From assembly GCA_005191425.1 (NCBI GenBank), contig SUPR01000027.1:1-37790 (forward strand): a stretch of DNA of 37,790 bases, in the 5' to 3' direction. The notes under the pieces are model-generated. The model searched no databases. It had not been told where the DNA came from and worked only from the letters and a program-made list of their open reading frames with translations. This document shows, piece after piece, positions 17,540-26,284 of this stretch (the first letter of the stretch is position 1; each line of letters begins with the position of its first letter). The position numbers and the translations under genes are program-made. This stretch comes from Candidatus Helarchaeota ASGARD archaeon Hel_GB_B (lineage in GTDB: Archaea; Asgardarchaeota; Lokiarchaeia; Helarchaeales; HEL-GB-B).

Positions 17540-18958
17540 ATGGACAAATTTTTCAACCCAGAATCATTAGTAATAATAGGTGCTAGTAGAAAAAATTGGG
17601 GTGCTTCTAATTCTATTTTGACAAGTTTAATCTATAAAAAATATAAAGGAAAAATATATCTAGTCAATGCGAATGCGCGTCATGGTGAGCAATTAAAGGG
17701 ATTTCCGCTTTATAAAAATGTAAAGGAAATACCATGCGTCGATTTGGCATATATAATAGTCCCAGGTCGGTTTGTTAAATCAGTAATTGAAGATTGTATT
17801 GAAGTTGGAATAAAAAATGCAAGTATCATATCTGCAGGTTTTAAAGAGTCGTTGTTATACAACAAACAAAAAGTGGAATTAGAGCAAGAAATTGTAGAGT
17901 TAGCTCGAAAACATGACCTCCGATTTGTTGGCCCTAATTGTAATGGTATTATAAATGTTCCAGAATCATTTTATGCACTTTTTGGCCCCCGTGTAAAGAT
18001 TGAGCCTGGGGCATGCTCTTATGTCTCTCGAGGAGGTACTGCCATCGCAAACATCCTTATACAATCATCATTATCTGGTTTCGGCGCTAATAAATTAATA
18101 AATATTGGTGACCAAGCAGATTTAACTGTCCAAGATTTTATAGAATATTATGATAAGGATCCAACAACAAAAGTTATCGGAGTCTATACAGAAGGGATTT
18201 CTAATGGTACAGAAATGGTTAAAATATTAAAGAATGTCTCTAAACCGGTAATTTTCTATAAATCTGGGCATTCAAATGCAGGAATGCGAGCTGCACTATC
18301 ACATGTTGGTGCTATTGCGAAAAAGGGGACTAATGAAATTTATAAGGGGTTTATTAGACAAACTAAAATAATACCTGTTAATAGTATAATTGAAATGGTC
18401 GATGTTGCAATGGCAATAAGTCTAGCTCCACCACCAAAAGGAAATAGAGTTGGGATTTTCACTTATGGTGGGTCTCTTGGAGTTATGATGTCTGATGCTG
18501 CTGAAGATAATGGACTAATCGTAGGAAAATTGAGTAGAAATCAAATAGAAACTCTAAACAAAATTTTACCTGAATATTGGTCTCATAATAATCCTGTCGA
18601 TGTTACTGATGGAAATGAAGCATATTTACCGCAAAATATTTTGAAAATTTTCAGAATTATTCTTGAAGAATTTGATGCACTTTTTATTGTAGCTCCTGTA
18701 TTTGAAGATGATTCCATTTTTGATGTTTCACCAAATGAAGTTAATTTCAGGAAAATGTATCAACAAGTGGTCAAAGATAATATCAAAAAATATAAGAAGA
18801 TAATCGACGAAGTCCAAAAACCAATTTTTGTCCTTGGGGATCGTGGTGAATTCTCTAAGCTTTTTATTAAAAATAACATACCAGTATATCCAACATTTCA
18901 AAGTCTTGCTAGAGCTTATGGGGCATATTATCATTATATCAAAAATAGAGAAAAATAA
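17540..18958 (+). CDS. NDP-forming acyl-CoA synthetase alpha-subunit-like protein
   Basis: CoA-binding start FFNPESLVIIGASRKNWGASNSILTSL; FVGPNCNGIIN; KSGHSNAGMRAALSHVGAIA (conserved His region); FTYGGSLGVMMSDAAEDNGL. Confidence 0.88.
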   Translation: MDKFFNPESLVIIGASRKNWGASNSILTSLIYKKYKGKIYLVNANARHGEQLKGFPLYKNVKEIPCVDLAYIIVPGRFVKSVIEDCIEVGIKNASIISAGFKESLLYNKQKVELEQEIVELARKHDLRFVGPNCNGIINVPESFYALFGPRVKIEPGACSYVSRGGTAIANILIQSSLSGFGANKLINIGDQADLTVQDFIEYYDKDPTTKVIGVYTEGISNGTEMVKILKNVSKPVIFYKSGHSNAGMRAALSHVGAIAKKGTNEIYKGFIRQTKIIPVNSIIEMVDVAMAISLAPPPKGNRVGIFTYGGSLGVMMSDAAEDNGLIVGKLSRNQIETLNKILPEYWSHNNPVDVTDGNEAYLPQNILKIFRIILEEFDALFIVAPVFEDDSIFDVSPNEVNFRKMYQQVVKDNIKKYKKIIDEVQKPIFVLGDRGEFSKLFIKNNIPVYPTFQSLARAYGAYYHYIKNREK

Positions 18959-18969
18959 TGCAATCTTGG

Positions 18970-19398
18970 TTAATTTTTATTCTCTATGTTAATAATTTGA
19001 ATTAATAATTTTCTATTTCTTGGTCCATCATACTCATTAAAATATATACCTTGCCAAGTCCCCAAGATCAGATTTTTATTTTTTATCATTATTAATTGAG
19101 AAAATCCTGTTATTATTGACTTGGCATGTGCTGCTGAGTTACCTTCAATATGCTGGTAATCTCCAAAATAGGGGATTAATTTATCAAATATTTTTAGAAT
19201 ATCTTTTTTTACTGATGGGTCGGCATTTTCATTAATTGTAATCCCAGCTGTAGTATGTGGGACAAATAAAATACAAAATCCATTTTTAATTCCTGATTTT
19301 AAGATAATTTCTTGCACATCGTTGGTAATATCAATGATTTCTTCTCTTTCTGAAGTTTTAATTTCAATTTCATAAATTTCCATTTCTAAAAACCTCAA
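18970..19398 (-). CDS. YjbQ/UPF0047 family protein
   Basis: FVPHTTAGITINENADPSVKKDIL, HIEGNSAAHAKSIITG, GTWQGIYFNEYDGPRNRKLLIQI are hallmark blocks of the family. Confidence 0.92.
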   Translation of the reverse strand: MRFLEMEIYEIEIKTSEREEIIDITNDVQEIILKSGIKNGFCILFVPHTTAGITINENADPSVKKDILKIFDKLIPYFGDYQHIEGNSAAHAKSIITGFSQLIMIKNKNLILGTWQGIYFNEYDGPRNRKLLIQIINIENKN

Positions 19399-19600
19399 AA
19401 TTAATTTTGCTAATTAATAATTTGTTAATTATTATATTCTATTTTTACTAATTTTCAAATCTATAATTCTCAAACTTATTTTTTGCACCAATGAATTTAG
19501 TAAAATATATTTGTGCAAAGACATAATTAGCAATAACATTTTAAGAAAATCACGAATAAATGTTTAGTTTAAATATTGTTTTTATAATAAAAAAATTATT

Positions 19601-19717
19601 ATGACTGTAACTAATAATCTTGATAAGGAAATTGTTGAAAAAATTATAAAGGTAAAAGCATTCAAAGAAAAATTTTATAAATTTATATACAATACTAAAT
19701 TTAATTCATCAAATTGA
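19601..19717 (+). CDS. Possible small ORF (38 aa)
   Basis: ATG...TGA reading MTVTNNLDKEIVEKIIKVKAFKEKFYKFIYNTKFNSSN; not in supplied track; could be chance. Confidence 0.2.
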   Translation: MTVTNNLDKEIVEKIIKVKAFKEKFYKFIYNTKFNSSN

Positions 19718-19747
19718 AAATTATCTGTTTTATATGAAGTATCTATT

Positions 19748-20239
19748 TTAAGTTAAATCTACTTCAATCAGAAAATCGCTCTCTTTAGCAGTAAATCCTT
19801 TATATTCAATGATTTCAAAATATTTCTTAAGAATTAAAAAAGAACCTGCACATATTCCAAGAATACTTCCTATAACAAATCCAGAAGCTGCAAATATATT
19901 TGTTATACTAAATATCAACATTAGAATTCCAATAATAAATGTAGTTATTTTAATATCGAATATTATTATTGTCGTCTTTTTGATTAAACAAACAGTTAAA
20001 AATAATAAAATAAAGGAGAATAATCCTCCCCAAAATAATCTTAAACTCATTACTGAATAGTCCCAAATTGCTGGCCCAATTTGATTTAAATTCGAATAAT
20101 AAATATTTGCTAAAAGTAATCTAAAAAATTGCACTTGGTCTAAATAGATTATAACAAACCAGCTAATAAAATCTAAAATAGTTGCTCCAAATGCTAAAAT
20201 AAATGCATTTCTCACATTAAAGATCTTATTTAAATCCAA
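19748..20239 (-). CDS. Small four-TM membrane protein
   Basis: About four hydrophobic helices in 163 aa; no known motif. Confidence 0.65.
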   Translation of the reverse strand: MDLNKIFNVRNAFILAFGATILDFISWFVIIYLDQVQFFRLLLANIYYSNLNQIGPAIWDYSVMSLRLFWGGLFSFILLFLTVCLIKKTTIIIFDIKITTFIIGILMLIFSITNIFAASGFVIGSILGICAGSFLILKKYFEIIEYKGFTAKESDFLIEVDLT

Positions 20240-20292
20240 TTTCTTTATCTCCTTATTTTAAGATTATTATTTTAAATGCACTAAACTGGTAT

Positions 20293-22914
20293 TTATAAAT
20301 TATCATTTTCAAATTTTTTAAAATGATTTTTTCCTTTAATTTTTTTCGTTCTTAGATGGTTATAAAAAGTGTGGTATCTTCTTTTATACCAATTTTCAAT
20401 TTCATTTATATCTTCATTTGATAACTGATATAATTTATATACAAGATAATCTATTTTTGTTTGTTCATAAATAAAATATGGATATTTTTGGTCATCATGC
20501 TGCTTTTGAATGATTTTGTTGACCAAATCTTCAATCTGATACATTATAGATTTATTATCTTTGTCTATTAAAGGGATTGGAATTTGTTTAATTCCACCAA
20601 CTTGCGTGTGAACAGTTGAATTAATATAATTTTTTAAAAGATATTTCACAAGTTTTGAACATAAAATACCTAAACAAAATTCTAAACTATAAAATTCTGT
20701 GAAAATTGTCATTCCCATTACATCAAAAACTGAAGAGTGGTTTAATCTAAAGGTCGGGGCGTAAAATCCAGTATCTGAATAGGTAATTCCTTTTTTAAAA
20801 TAATATTTAAAATTTTGAAGTCTTGAAGCTATTTTATTAGAGGAAAACAATTCAATCTTGTCTTTTTTACCATAATATCTTTCTCGGTCTATTATTGTTA
20901 AATTTTTTAATCTATTTATTGCTTCTTTTGACCAATTAATATAATAGTTTGTTGGTACCCAATAATTTGGAAGCCACCCCTCTTTGATATTTGATTCAGC
21001 ACCTTTATCATATGGAATGTATTTTTTACCACCATAATCATTGTCATCAATTCCCAATATATCTCCAGTCTTTTCATAATATCGTCTATATTTTTTAGAG
21101 AACTCTATCAATTGTTCTCCATTTAAAATTAATTTCTTATCTACGACCTTATAATTTCCATAAACTTTTTCATTACTTTTTCTAATATAATATTTATTAT
21201 CTCCTGTCCCTAATCCTTGTTTTATTATTGATATATCTCCAAATTTTAATAAATTTAAGCGATTTCCATTAAAGATTATTTTATATATTAACAATGATTT
21301 ATTTTTAGATGGAAATGAATGTTTATCACATTCTTGGTCATTCATAAGGGAAAAAATTTTGGGGCTGGCAATAATTATTGGAATTTTCGAATATTTTAAT
21401 AATATTTTTTGCTGGTATTTATAAAAACCCACATTTGTTTTTAAAAAGTTACCATCTAGCCTATCAAAAATTAGTTTACCAAGGATATCTATTAAAATAT
21501 TTTTATTTTTAACTGGAATCCCTGTCAAATCAATTGCTTGAACATCTGAATTTAATCTTAAAAATCTGTTTTTATCACCTGGTAAACTTTTCAGGATAAA
21601 TATCGAAGTGTTTACGGTAGCTTCAAATAACCAAATTGGGAGTGATACAATAAAAATTAATCCACAAGAATTTAAAACTCTCCTTCTTAAAGGTAAATGG
21701 CTCTCAATAGTACGCCAAGTATCACTCGTAAGAAAGGATAAATAACCATTCACTTTTAGAAATTCTAATGATTTGACTATAAAAGCTCCATAAAGATCCA
21801 TACTCATTAATCCAAGCTTTTTTGCAGTTTCTTTAGAAATGCCTCTTCCTCTTGCTGCATAAGGTGGATTTCCAATTATAATATCAAATTTAAATGAGAT
21901 ATTCGAATTATTTATTTTTAAAAAATCAGATCTTAGAAAGTTAAATTTCAAATTTCTAAACTTTAAGTTTCTACTACTTATAAAAAATGGTAGTAATATC
22001 ATTAAAGCTGCAATATCCATTGCCTCTTTTTCTATATCAATGCCATATAGAGATTCGTTTATAATTTTAAATTTTATGCGTAATAATTCATTTTTATCAA
22101 TATTATTTGAATTCATAATTATCTTTTTACAATTTAACAAAATTAATGTAATATCTTCTAGAATTGAAATTAAAAAAGTGCCAGTTCCCATTGCTGGGTC
22201 TAAAACTTTAAAATTATCAAATATCTTTATAATTTTTAAAGCATTTTCTTTATTAATAGTAGAGACATTAACATTTATGTCTTTTGAAAATAAAATTTTT
22301 ATGTCCTCTTTTTCTATGCCTAATTTCTCTTCAATATACCTAATTAATACTTTCTTGGTCAGAAAGTTTGCAATAAATTTATTTGTATAATAAATCCCAA
22401 ATCTTTTTTTCTCCGAACCTTTGTATAATTCATAAATATAACTAAAAATATCTGTACCAATTTTATATTCCTCAAAAATAAAGAATTCCGTAGAAATTTT
22501 ATTTCTGGAAAAAAAGTTTAAAACAGAATTCTTCTTATTTGGGTCAAAAATTTCGTTGGGTATAAAAATATTATTAATAATTTTCCATTCTTCTGGTGTA
22601 AAATCGTCAAATCTTAAATCTATTTGATTGAAAAATTTGATATTTGACCATTCTTCTGAAAAATTATCTAAAAATCTTCTCAAAAATAAATCAAAATAAT
22701 TTCCATTATTTTTATTTACCTTAAATCTTTCAAATATGTCAGAAAAGTGTTCTTTTATTATTTTTCTATCCTTAATGAAATAATATAATGTAATTTTAAA
22801 TAATAGATCTTTTACAAACTTTAAAATCAATTTCTTATTAGATAAATTTGGGTTATACTTTATTATATTTCTTACAATATTATTGTATAGGATTTTAATT
22901 TCTTTATTTGTCAT
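20293..22914 (-). CDS. Eco57I/type IIG-like N6-adenine DNA methyltransferase
   Basis: GIYYTNKFIANFLTKKVL (motif X-like), DPAMGTGTFLISILEDI (motif I), FDIIIGNPPYAARGRGISKETAKKLG (motif IV NPPY), long C-terminal target-recognition-like region. Confidence 0.88.
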   Translation of the reverse strand: MTNKEIKILYNNIVRNIIKYNPNLSNKKLILKFVKDLLFKITLYYFIKDRKIIKEHFSDIFERFKVNKNNGNYFDLFLRRFLDNFSEEWSNIKFFNQIDLRFDDFTPEEWKIINNIFIPNEIFDPNKKNSVLNFFSRNKISTEFFIFEEYKIGTDIFSYIYELYKGSEKKRFGIYYTNKFIANFLTKKVLIRYIEEKLGIEKEDIKILFSKDINVNVSTINKENALKIIKIFDNFKVLDPAMGTGTFLISILEDITLILLNCKKIIMNSNNIDKNELLRIKFKIINESLYGIDIEKEAMDIAALMILLPFFISSRNLKFRNLKFNFLRSDFLKINNSNISFKFDIIIGNPPYAARGRGISKETAKKLGLMSMDLYGAFIVKSLEFLKVNGYLSFLTSDTWRTIESHLPLRRRVLNSCGLIFIVSLPIWLFEATVNTSIFILKSLPGDKNRFLRLNSDVQAIDLTGIPVKNKNILIDILGKLIFDRLDGNFLKTNVGFYKYQQKILLKYSKIPIIIASPKIFSLMNDQECDKHSFPSKNKSLLIYKIIFNGNRLNLLKFGDISIIKQGLGTGDNKYYIRKSNEKVYGNYKVVDKKLILNGEQLIEFSKKYRRYYEKTGDILGIDDNDYGGKKYIPYDKGAESNIKEGWLPNYWVPTNYYINWSKEAINRLKNLTIIDRERYYGKKDKIELFSSNKIASRLQNFKYYFKKGITYSDTGFYAPTFRLNHSSVFDVMGMTIFTEFYSLEFCLGILCSKLVKYLLKNYINSTVHTQVGGIKQIPIPLIDKDNKSIMYQIEDLVNKIIQKQHDDQKYPYFIYEQTKIDYLVYKLYQLSNEDINEIENWYKRRYHTFYNHLRTKKIKGKNHFKKFENDNL

Positions 22915-23139
22915 TCTTTTTTCATTTATTTACATCTGTATTAAAAGAAATTATATTTTTTAAGTTGAACTTAAATAAATTTAGCATAATAATTTTAAAT
23001 TGTTAAATTATTTTAATAATTTATCTAAATTATCGCGACCTAATGTTATTTTAAAGGTTTAGATTTTGAATTAAAATTTTCAATAAGAACTTCGAACCAC
23101 TTAATAATTAATTACATTTAAGAAATCTTTTTATAAAAT

Positions 23140-23733
23140 ATGATTCATAAATATTTCAGATTTTATTTTTCTAAAAATAATCGAAAAATAACGGAGTTAA
23201 TAACCATGAATGAAAAAACTGAAATTGTTACAAATTCTGGAGATCCAAAAATGTTCTATAAATGGAAATTAAATAGTTTAATTCTTCGAATGGTATATCC
23301 TCAAATATTGAGTAATTTTGTTATAAAGTATAATCATGATATTAGTAAAATTAATAAAGCATTACTTAATATCGGAAAAAATTCAGCCCGTAGAGTTATA
23401 TCTGAATTTCCAATTAAAGAGTTTAATACAAAAATTCTGATCAGAAAAATAACTTGGAGGCATTGGGGGACTAAATCCATTGTAAAAGGTAATATTAAAG
23501 ATGGTGAATTAAAAATAATTGTTAAAAAATGCCCACTTTGTATGGGACTTGCTCCATTGGAGATTGAAGGTCTGCATTATTGCATATCATTTGCAGGTTT
23601 CTTACAAGGTGCTTTTGAAGTTCTTCAAAAAAAATATAAGAAATTAATCCAAAATAAAATGACTTTTGAGACAATAGAATCAAAAGGTTCAAATGATCTA
23701 AATTGCGTCCATTTATGTAGAATTGAGGAATGA
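23140..23733 (+). CDS. V4R-like protein, copy 1
   Basis: CPLCMGLAPLEIEGLHYCISFAGFLQGAFEVLQKKYKKL..FETIESKGSNDLNCVHLCRI follows the V4R pattern (Cys cluster, FxxGFLxGxxE helix, C-terminal Cys/strand). Confidence 0.6.
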   Translation: MIHKYFRFYFSKNNRKITELITMNEKTEIVTNSGDPKMFYKWKLNSLILRMVYPQILSNFVIKYNHDISKINKALLNIGKNSARRVISEFPIKEFNTKILIRKITWRHWGTKSIVKGNIKDGELKIIVKKCPLCMGLAPLEIEGLHYCISFAGFLQGAFEVLQKKYKKLIQNKMTFETIESKGSNDLNCVHLCRIEE

Positions 23734-23736
23734 AAA

Positions 23737-24369
23737 ATGGTTGTTGATAAATTAAATTTTTTTACAAAATTATTAGGTTCATTTGGCGGGAGATATATAT
23801 TTAATACTGCGCAAAAAATTAATTTATATACTTGTGGGTTAATTGTTCAAGAAACTATGAAGATATTTATGGACATATATGGAGATTATGAAATTGGCAT
23901 AGAAGAATTTAATGAAGCCCTCGCAACTGGTGTTAAAGAAATGATTGCCGATATGTTGGACCAATCTTATTTATTTGGAAAAGGATTGGGTGATATTGTT
24001 TCAAGAACTCCTTCTGATTCTTGTAGTGCAATTGAAATAGGGTTCTGGGCTCTGATGGGTAAGGAATCTAAACAATTAATTGAGAAACCAATTTGGGTTC
24101 CTTTTGAACAGCCTAATGAATATATTGGTAAATTGGTAGTTGGAATTAAAAGATGCCCATTTTGCTTTGGAATGGACAAAAATATTGAGTCCAAACTAAC
24201 TAAAGTTCATTACGGAGATTTTTTTGCCATTATGATCGGAGGTATTCTTCAAGAAATAATGGAATATGTTGGAAACGATTTTGAAATGATCTCTAAAGAG
24301 ACTAAATGCTTTATGCGGGGCGATGAAAAAGGTGAATTAACCATCTATTTCAAACAAAGAAAAAACTAA
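23737..24369 (+). CDS. V4R-like protein, copy 2
   Basis: KRCPFCFGMDK..VHYGDFFAIMIGGILQEIMEYVGNDFEMISKETKCFMRGDEKGELTIYF; same layout as copy 1, 3 bp apart. Confidence 0.65.
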   Translation: MVVDKLNFFTKLLGSFGGRYIFNTAQKINLYTCGLIVQETMKIFMDIYGDYEIGIEEFNEALATGVKEMIADMLDQSYLFGKGLGDIVSRTPSDSCSAIEIGFWALMGKESKQLIEKPIWVPFEQPNEYIGKLVVGIKRCPFCFGMDKNIESKLTKVHYGDFFAIMIGGILQEIMEYVGNDFEMISKETKCFMRGDEKGELTIYFKQRKN

Positions 24370-24487
24370 AAAATAGAGAAATTAGGGGTAGTAACTTTTA
24401 CTAATTTTTATACAAATATTATATTTTTAATAATAGAGCTGCTTTTAAGATTAAAAATTATATTTCTAAGAAATATTTCATTTCACA

Positions 24488-24622
24488 ATGATAGAATTTC
24501 CAGAATTAATAAAGGAAATATTTAAAGAGATAACGATCAGTCAAGGAATTGTTGGAGAATCTATTTATCGTTTGTTTAAAATTACAGATATTAATAGTAA
24601 AACCAAATCGGAATGTTTATAA
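24488..24622 (+). CDS. Possible small ORF (44 aa)
   Basis: ATG...TAA reading MIEFPELIKEIFKEITISQGIVGESIYRLFKITDINSKTKSECL; not in track; weak evidence. Confidence 0.25.
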   Translation: MIEFPELIKEIFKEITISQGIVGESIYRLFKITDINSKTKSECL

Positions 24623-24701
24623 TTAAAAATACGCATTTTATAGCAATGCCGGAATTTATAAAAACTCAGAACAAATAAAATCCAATAAAAGAGAGAGATG
24701 A

Positions 24702-25673
24702 ATGAATAAAAAAGACTCCTACTCGAGAAACAAAATATTAAAAAAATTCCTGGGTTTAAAGACCTATTTTAAGTCAGCATTTCAGGAGACCATGTCTGAG
24801 CATAGTCATTTTTCCATGTATTATTGTAATGGGGTTATGCGATTTGTGTCATATCTCAAGAAATATGGGAGAGCAATAGACAAAGGGCTAATTCACGATA
24901 TATTTAAAGTATTTTTTTCACAGTTAAAATATGGAGAGAATGGAGTCGCGATAGAAAAAGAGATGGGTAAAAAGAGGTTAGACCTATATAGAATGGTTGA
25001 GGACGAAATAATAGAAGTAAAAACGATAAGCAATATTTCGTTTAAAAAGATATTCGGGACTGTCAAATCTGTATTCAAACTGGTGCCAAAGGCTGACCGG
25101 TTATGGCTATTTTTCTTTATGAAATTAGGGGCTTCAACTCTAAAAAATAAGAAAAATGAAAAAGATAGTGTGGAAGACTTGAAATGCAAATATTTTTTAA
25201 TATTCCTTGACATAATACTATCAGGTGTAGATGACTTGACCGAAATAAATAAAGAATTAGAGAGCGGAATAAAAGAGTTAATAGAGAGTGGAGCAGAGGA
25301 ATTGGACCTATCGAAGGAAATAATAATTCCATTAGAAAATGTAGTGTTTGTAGAAGATTTAAAAAGGGAGTTGGAGGAAAATAAGAGGGAGTTAGAGGAA
25401 AATAAGAGGGAACTAAAGGAAAATAAGAGGGAGTTGGAGGAAAATAAGAGGGAACTAAAGGAAAATAAGAAGGAATTAAAGAGAAAAGAGAAGGAATTAA
25501 AGGAAAAAGAGAAGGAATTAAAGAAAGAGAAAATGGAAAAAGAGAAGAAATTAAAAGAATTAAAGAGAGAATTAGAGAGAGAAAAATTAGAGAAAAAGAA
25601 AATAAAAGATGAGCTGAAGAAAAAGGAAAAAGAATTACAAGAACTTAGAAAAAAATTAAAAAACACGGAATAA
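24702..25673 (+). CDS. Predicted PD-(D/E)XK-nuclease-like domain fused to long charged coiled coil
   Basis: GVAIEKEMGKKRLDLYRMVEDEIIEVKTI matches an E..D..ExK nuclease core spacing; residues about 222-323 are heptad repeat (RELEENK)n / (KELKxKE)n. Confidence 0.6.
   Translation: MNKKDSYSRNKILKKFLGLKTYFKSAFQETMSEHSHFSMYYCNGVMRFVSYLKKYGRAIDKGLIHDIFKVFFSQLKYGENGVAIEKEMGKKRLDLYRMVEDEIIEVKTISNISFKKIFGTVKSVFKLVPKADRLWLFFFMKLGASTLKNKKNEKDSVEDLKCKYFLIFLDIILSGVDDLTEINKELESGIKELIESGAEELDLSKEIIIPLENVVFVEDLKRELEENKRELEENKRELKENKRELEENKRELKENKKELKRKEKELKEKEKELKKEKMEKEKKLKELKRELEREKLEKKKIKDELKKKEKELQELRKKLKNTE
25365..25532 (+). repeat. 21-bp tandem repeat (about 8 units) encoding 7-aa heptads
   Basis: AGGGAGTTGGAGGAAAATAAG / AGGGAGTTAGAGGAAAATAAG / AGGGAACTAAAGGAAAATAAG / AGGGAGTTGGAGGAAAATAAG / AGGGAACTAAAGGAAAATAAG, then three diverged units. 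Confidence 0.9.
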
Positions 25674-25696
25674 ACGAAAAAGAGGGATATGGATAT

Positions 25697-26073
25697 ACAA
25701 GAGAGTAGATTTAAAATACAAATATTTTTTAATATTCCTTGATATAATACTATTATGTATAGATGACTTGATTGAAATAAATAAAGAATTGTAGAGTGAA
25801 ATAAAAGAGTTAATAGAGAGTGAAGCAGAGGAATTTGATGTATCAAATGGAATAATAATTATTCTAGAAAATGTAGTATTTGTGGAGGATTTAAAAAAGG
25901 AATTAAAGGAAACAAAGCGAAAATCAAAGGAAATAGAGAGAAGATCAAAGGAAATAGAGAAAGAATTGAAGAGAGTGAAATTAGAAAAAAAGAAAATAAA
26001 AAAAGAACTGGAAAAAAGGAAAAAAGGAAAAAAGGTACAAAAACTTAGAAAAAAATTAAAAGATATGAAATAA
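25697..26073 (+). pseudogene. Decayed partial duplicate of the 3' half of the 24702..25673 gene
   Basis: TTTAAAATACAAATATTTTTTAATATTCCTTGATATAATACTAT... parallels ACTTGAAATGCAAATATTTTTTAATATTCCTTGACATAATACTAT...; in-frame TAG where the parent has TTAGAG (GAATTG TAG AGT vs GAATTAGAGAGC); ends with the same KLRKKLK-type C-terminus. Confidence 0.85.
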
Positions 26074-26207
26074 ATGAGAATAAGGAGTATATACTGGTAA
26101 TAGATGATAATCTTGTTCTATTTTTTAAAATTATAACTGAAAGGTAATTCTAATAATGTAATATAAAGAGAAATAGACCTAATACTTCTGTAAAATGCCA
26201 GTCTTAA

Positions 26208-26264
26208 AAATATTATTGTAGGGATTGTAATAGGTCTTTTTATGTTCAAAAAATATTAAAAAAA
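26208..26264 (+). mobile_element. Possible remnant of a transposase zinc-ribbon (IS fragment)
   Basis: Frame reads KYYCRDCNRSFYVQKILKK*, resembling the (R/K)YYCxDCxRxF zinc-ribbon of several IS transposases; no intact transposase or terminal inverted repeats seen. Confidence 0.3.
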
Positions 26265-26284
26265 TAAAATTTAATTAAATATAA

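Noticed and set aside
22040-22390. 116-aa plus-strand ORF
   Set aside because: Antisense to methyltransferase motif I region.
24893-25846. 317-aa minus-strand Ser/Phe-rich ORF
   Set aside because: Low-complexity mirror of the coiled-coil tail (FSFNSFSFLFNS); spans the gene and its decayed copy; no independent evidence.
20293-26264. A complete known defence island (R-M, BREX, DISARM)
   Set aside because: Only one methyltransferase and one motif-level nuclease candidate are visible; no helicase, PglZ, Brx, or specificity subunits.
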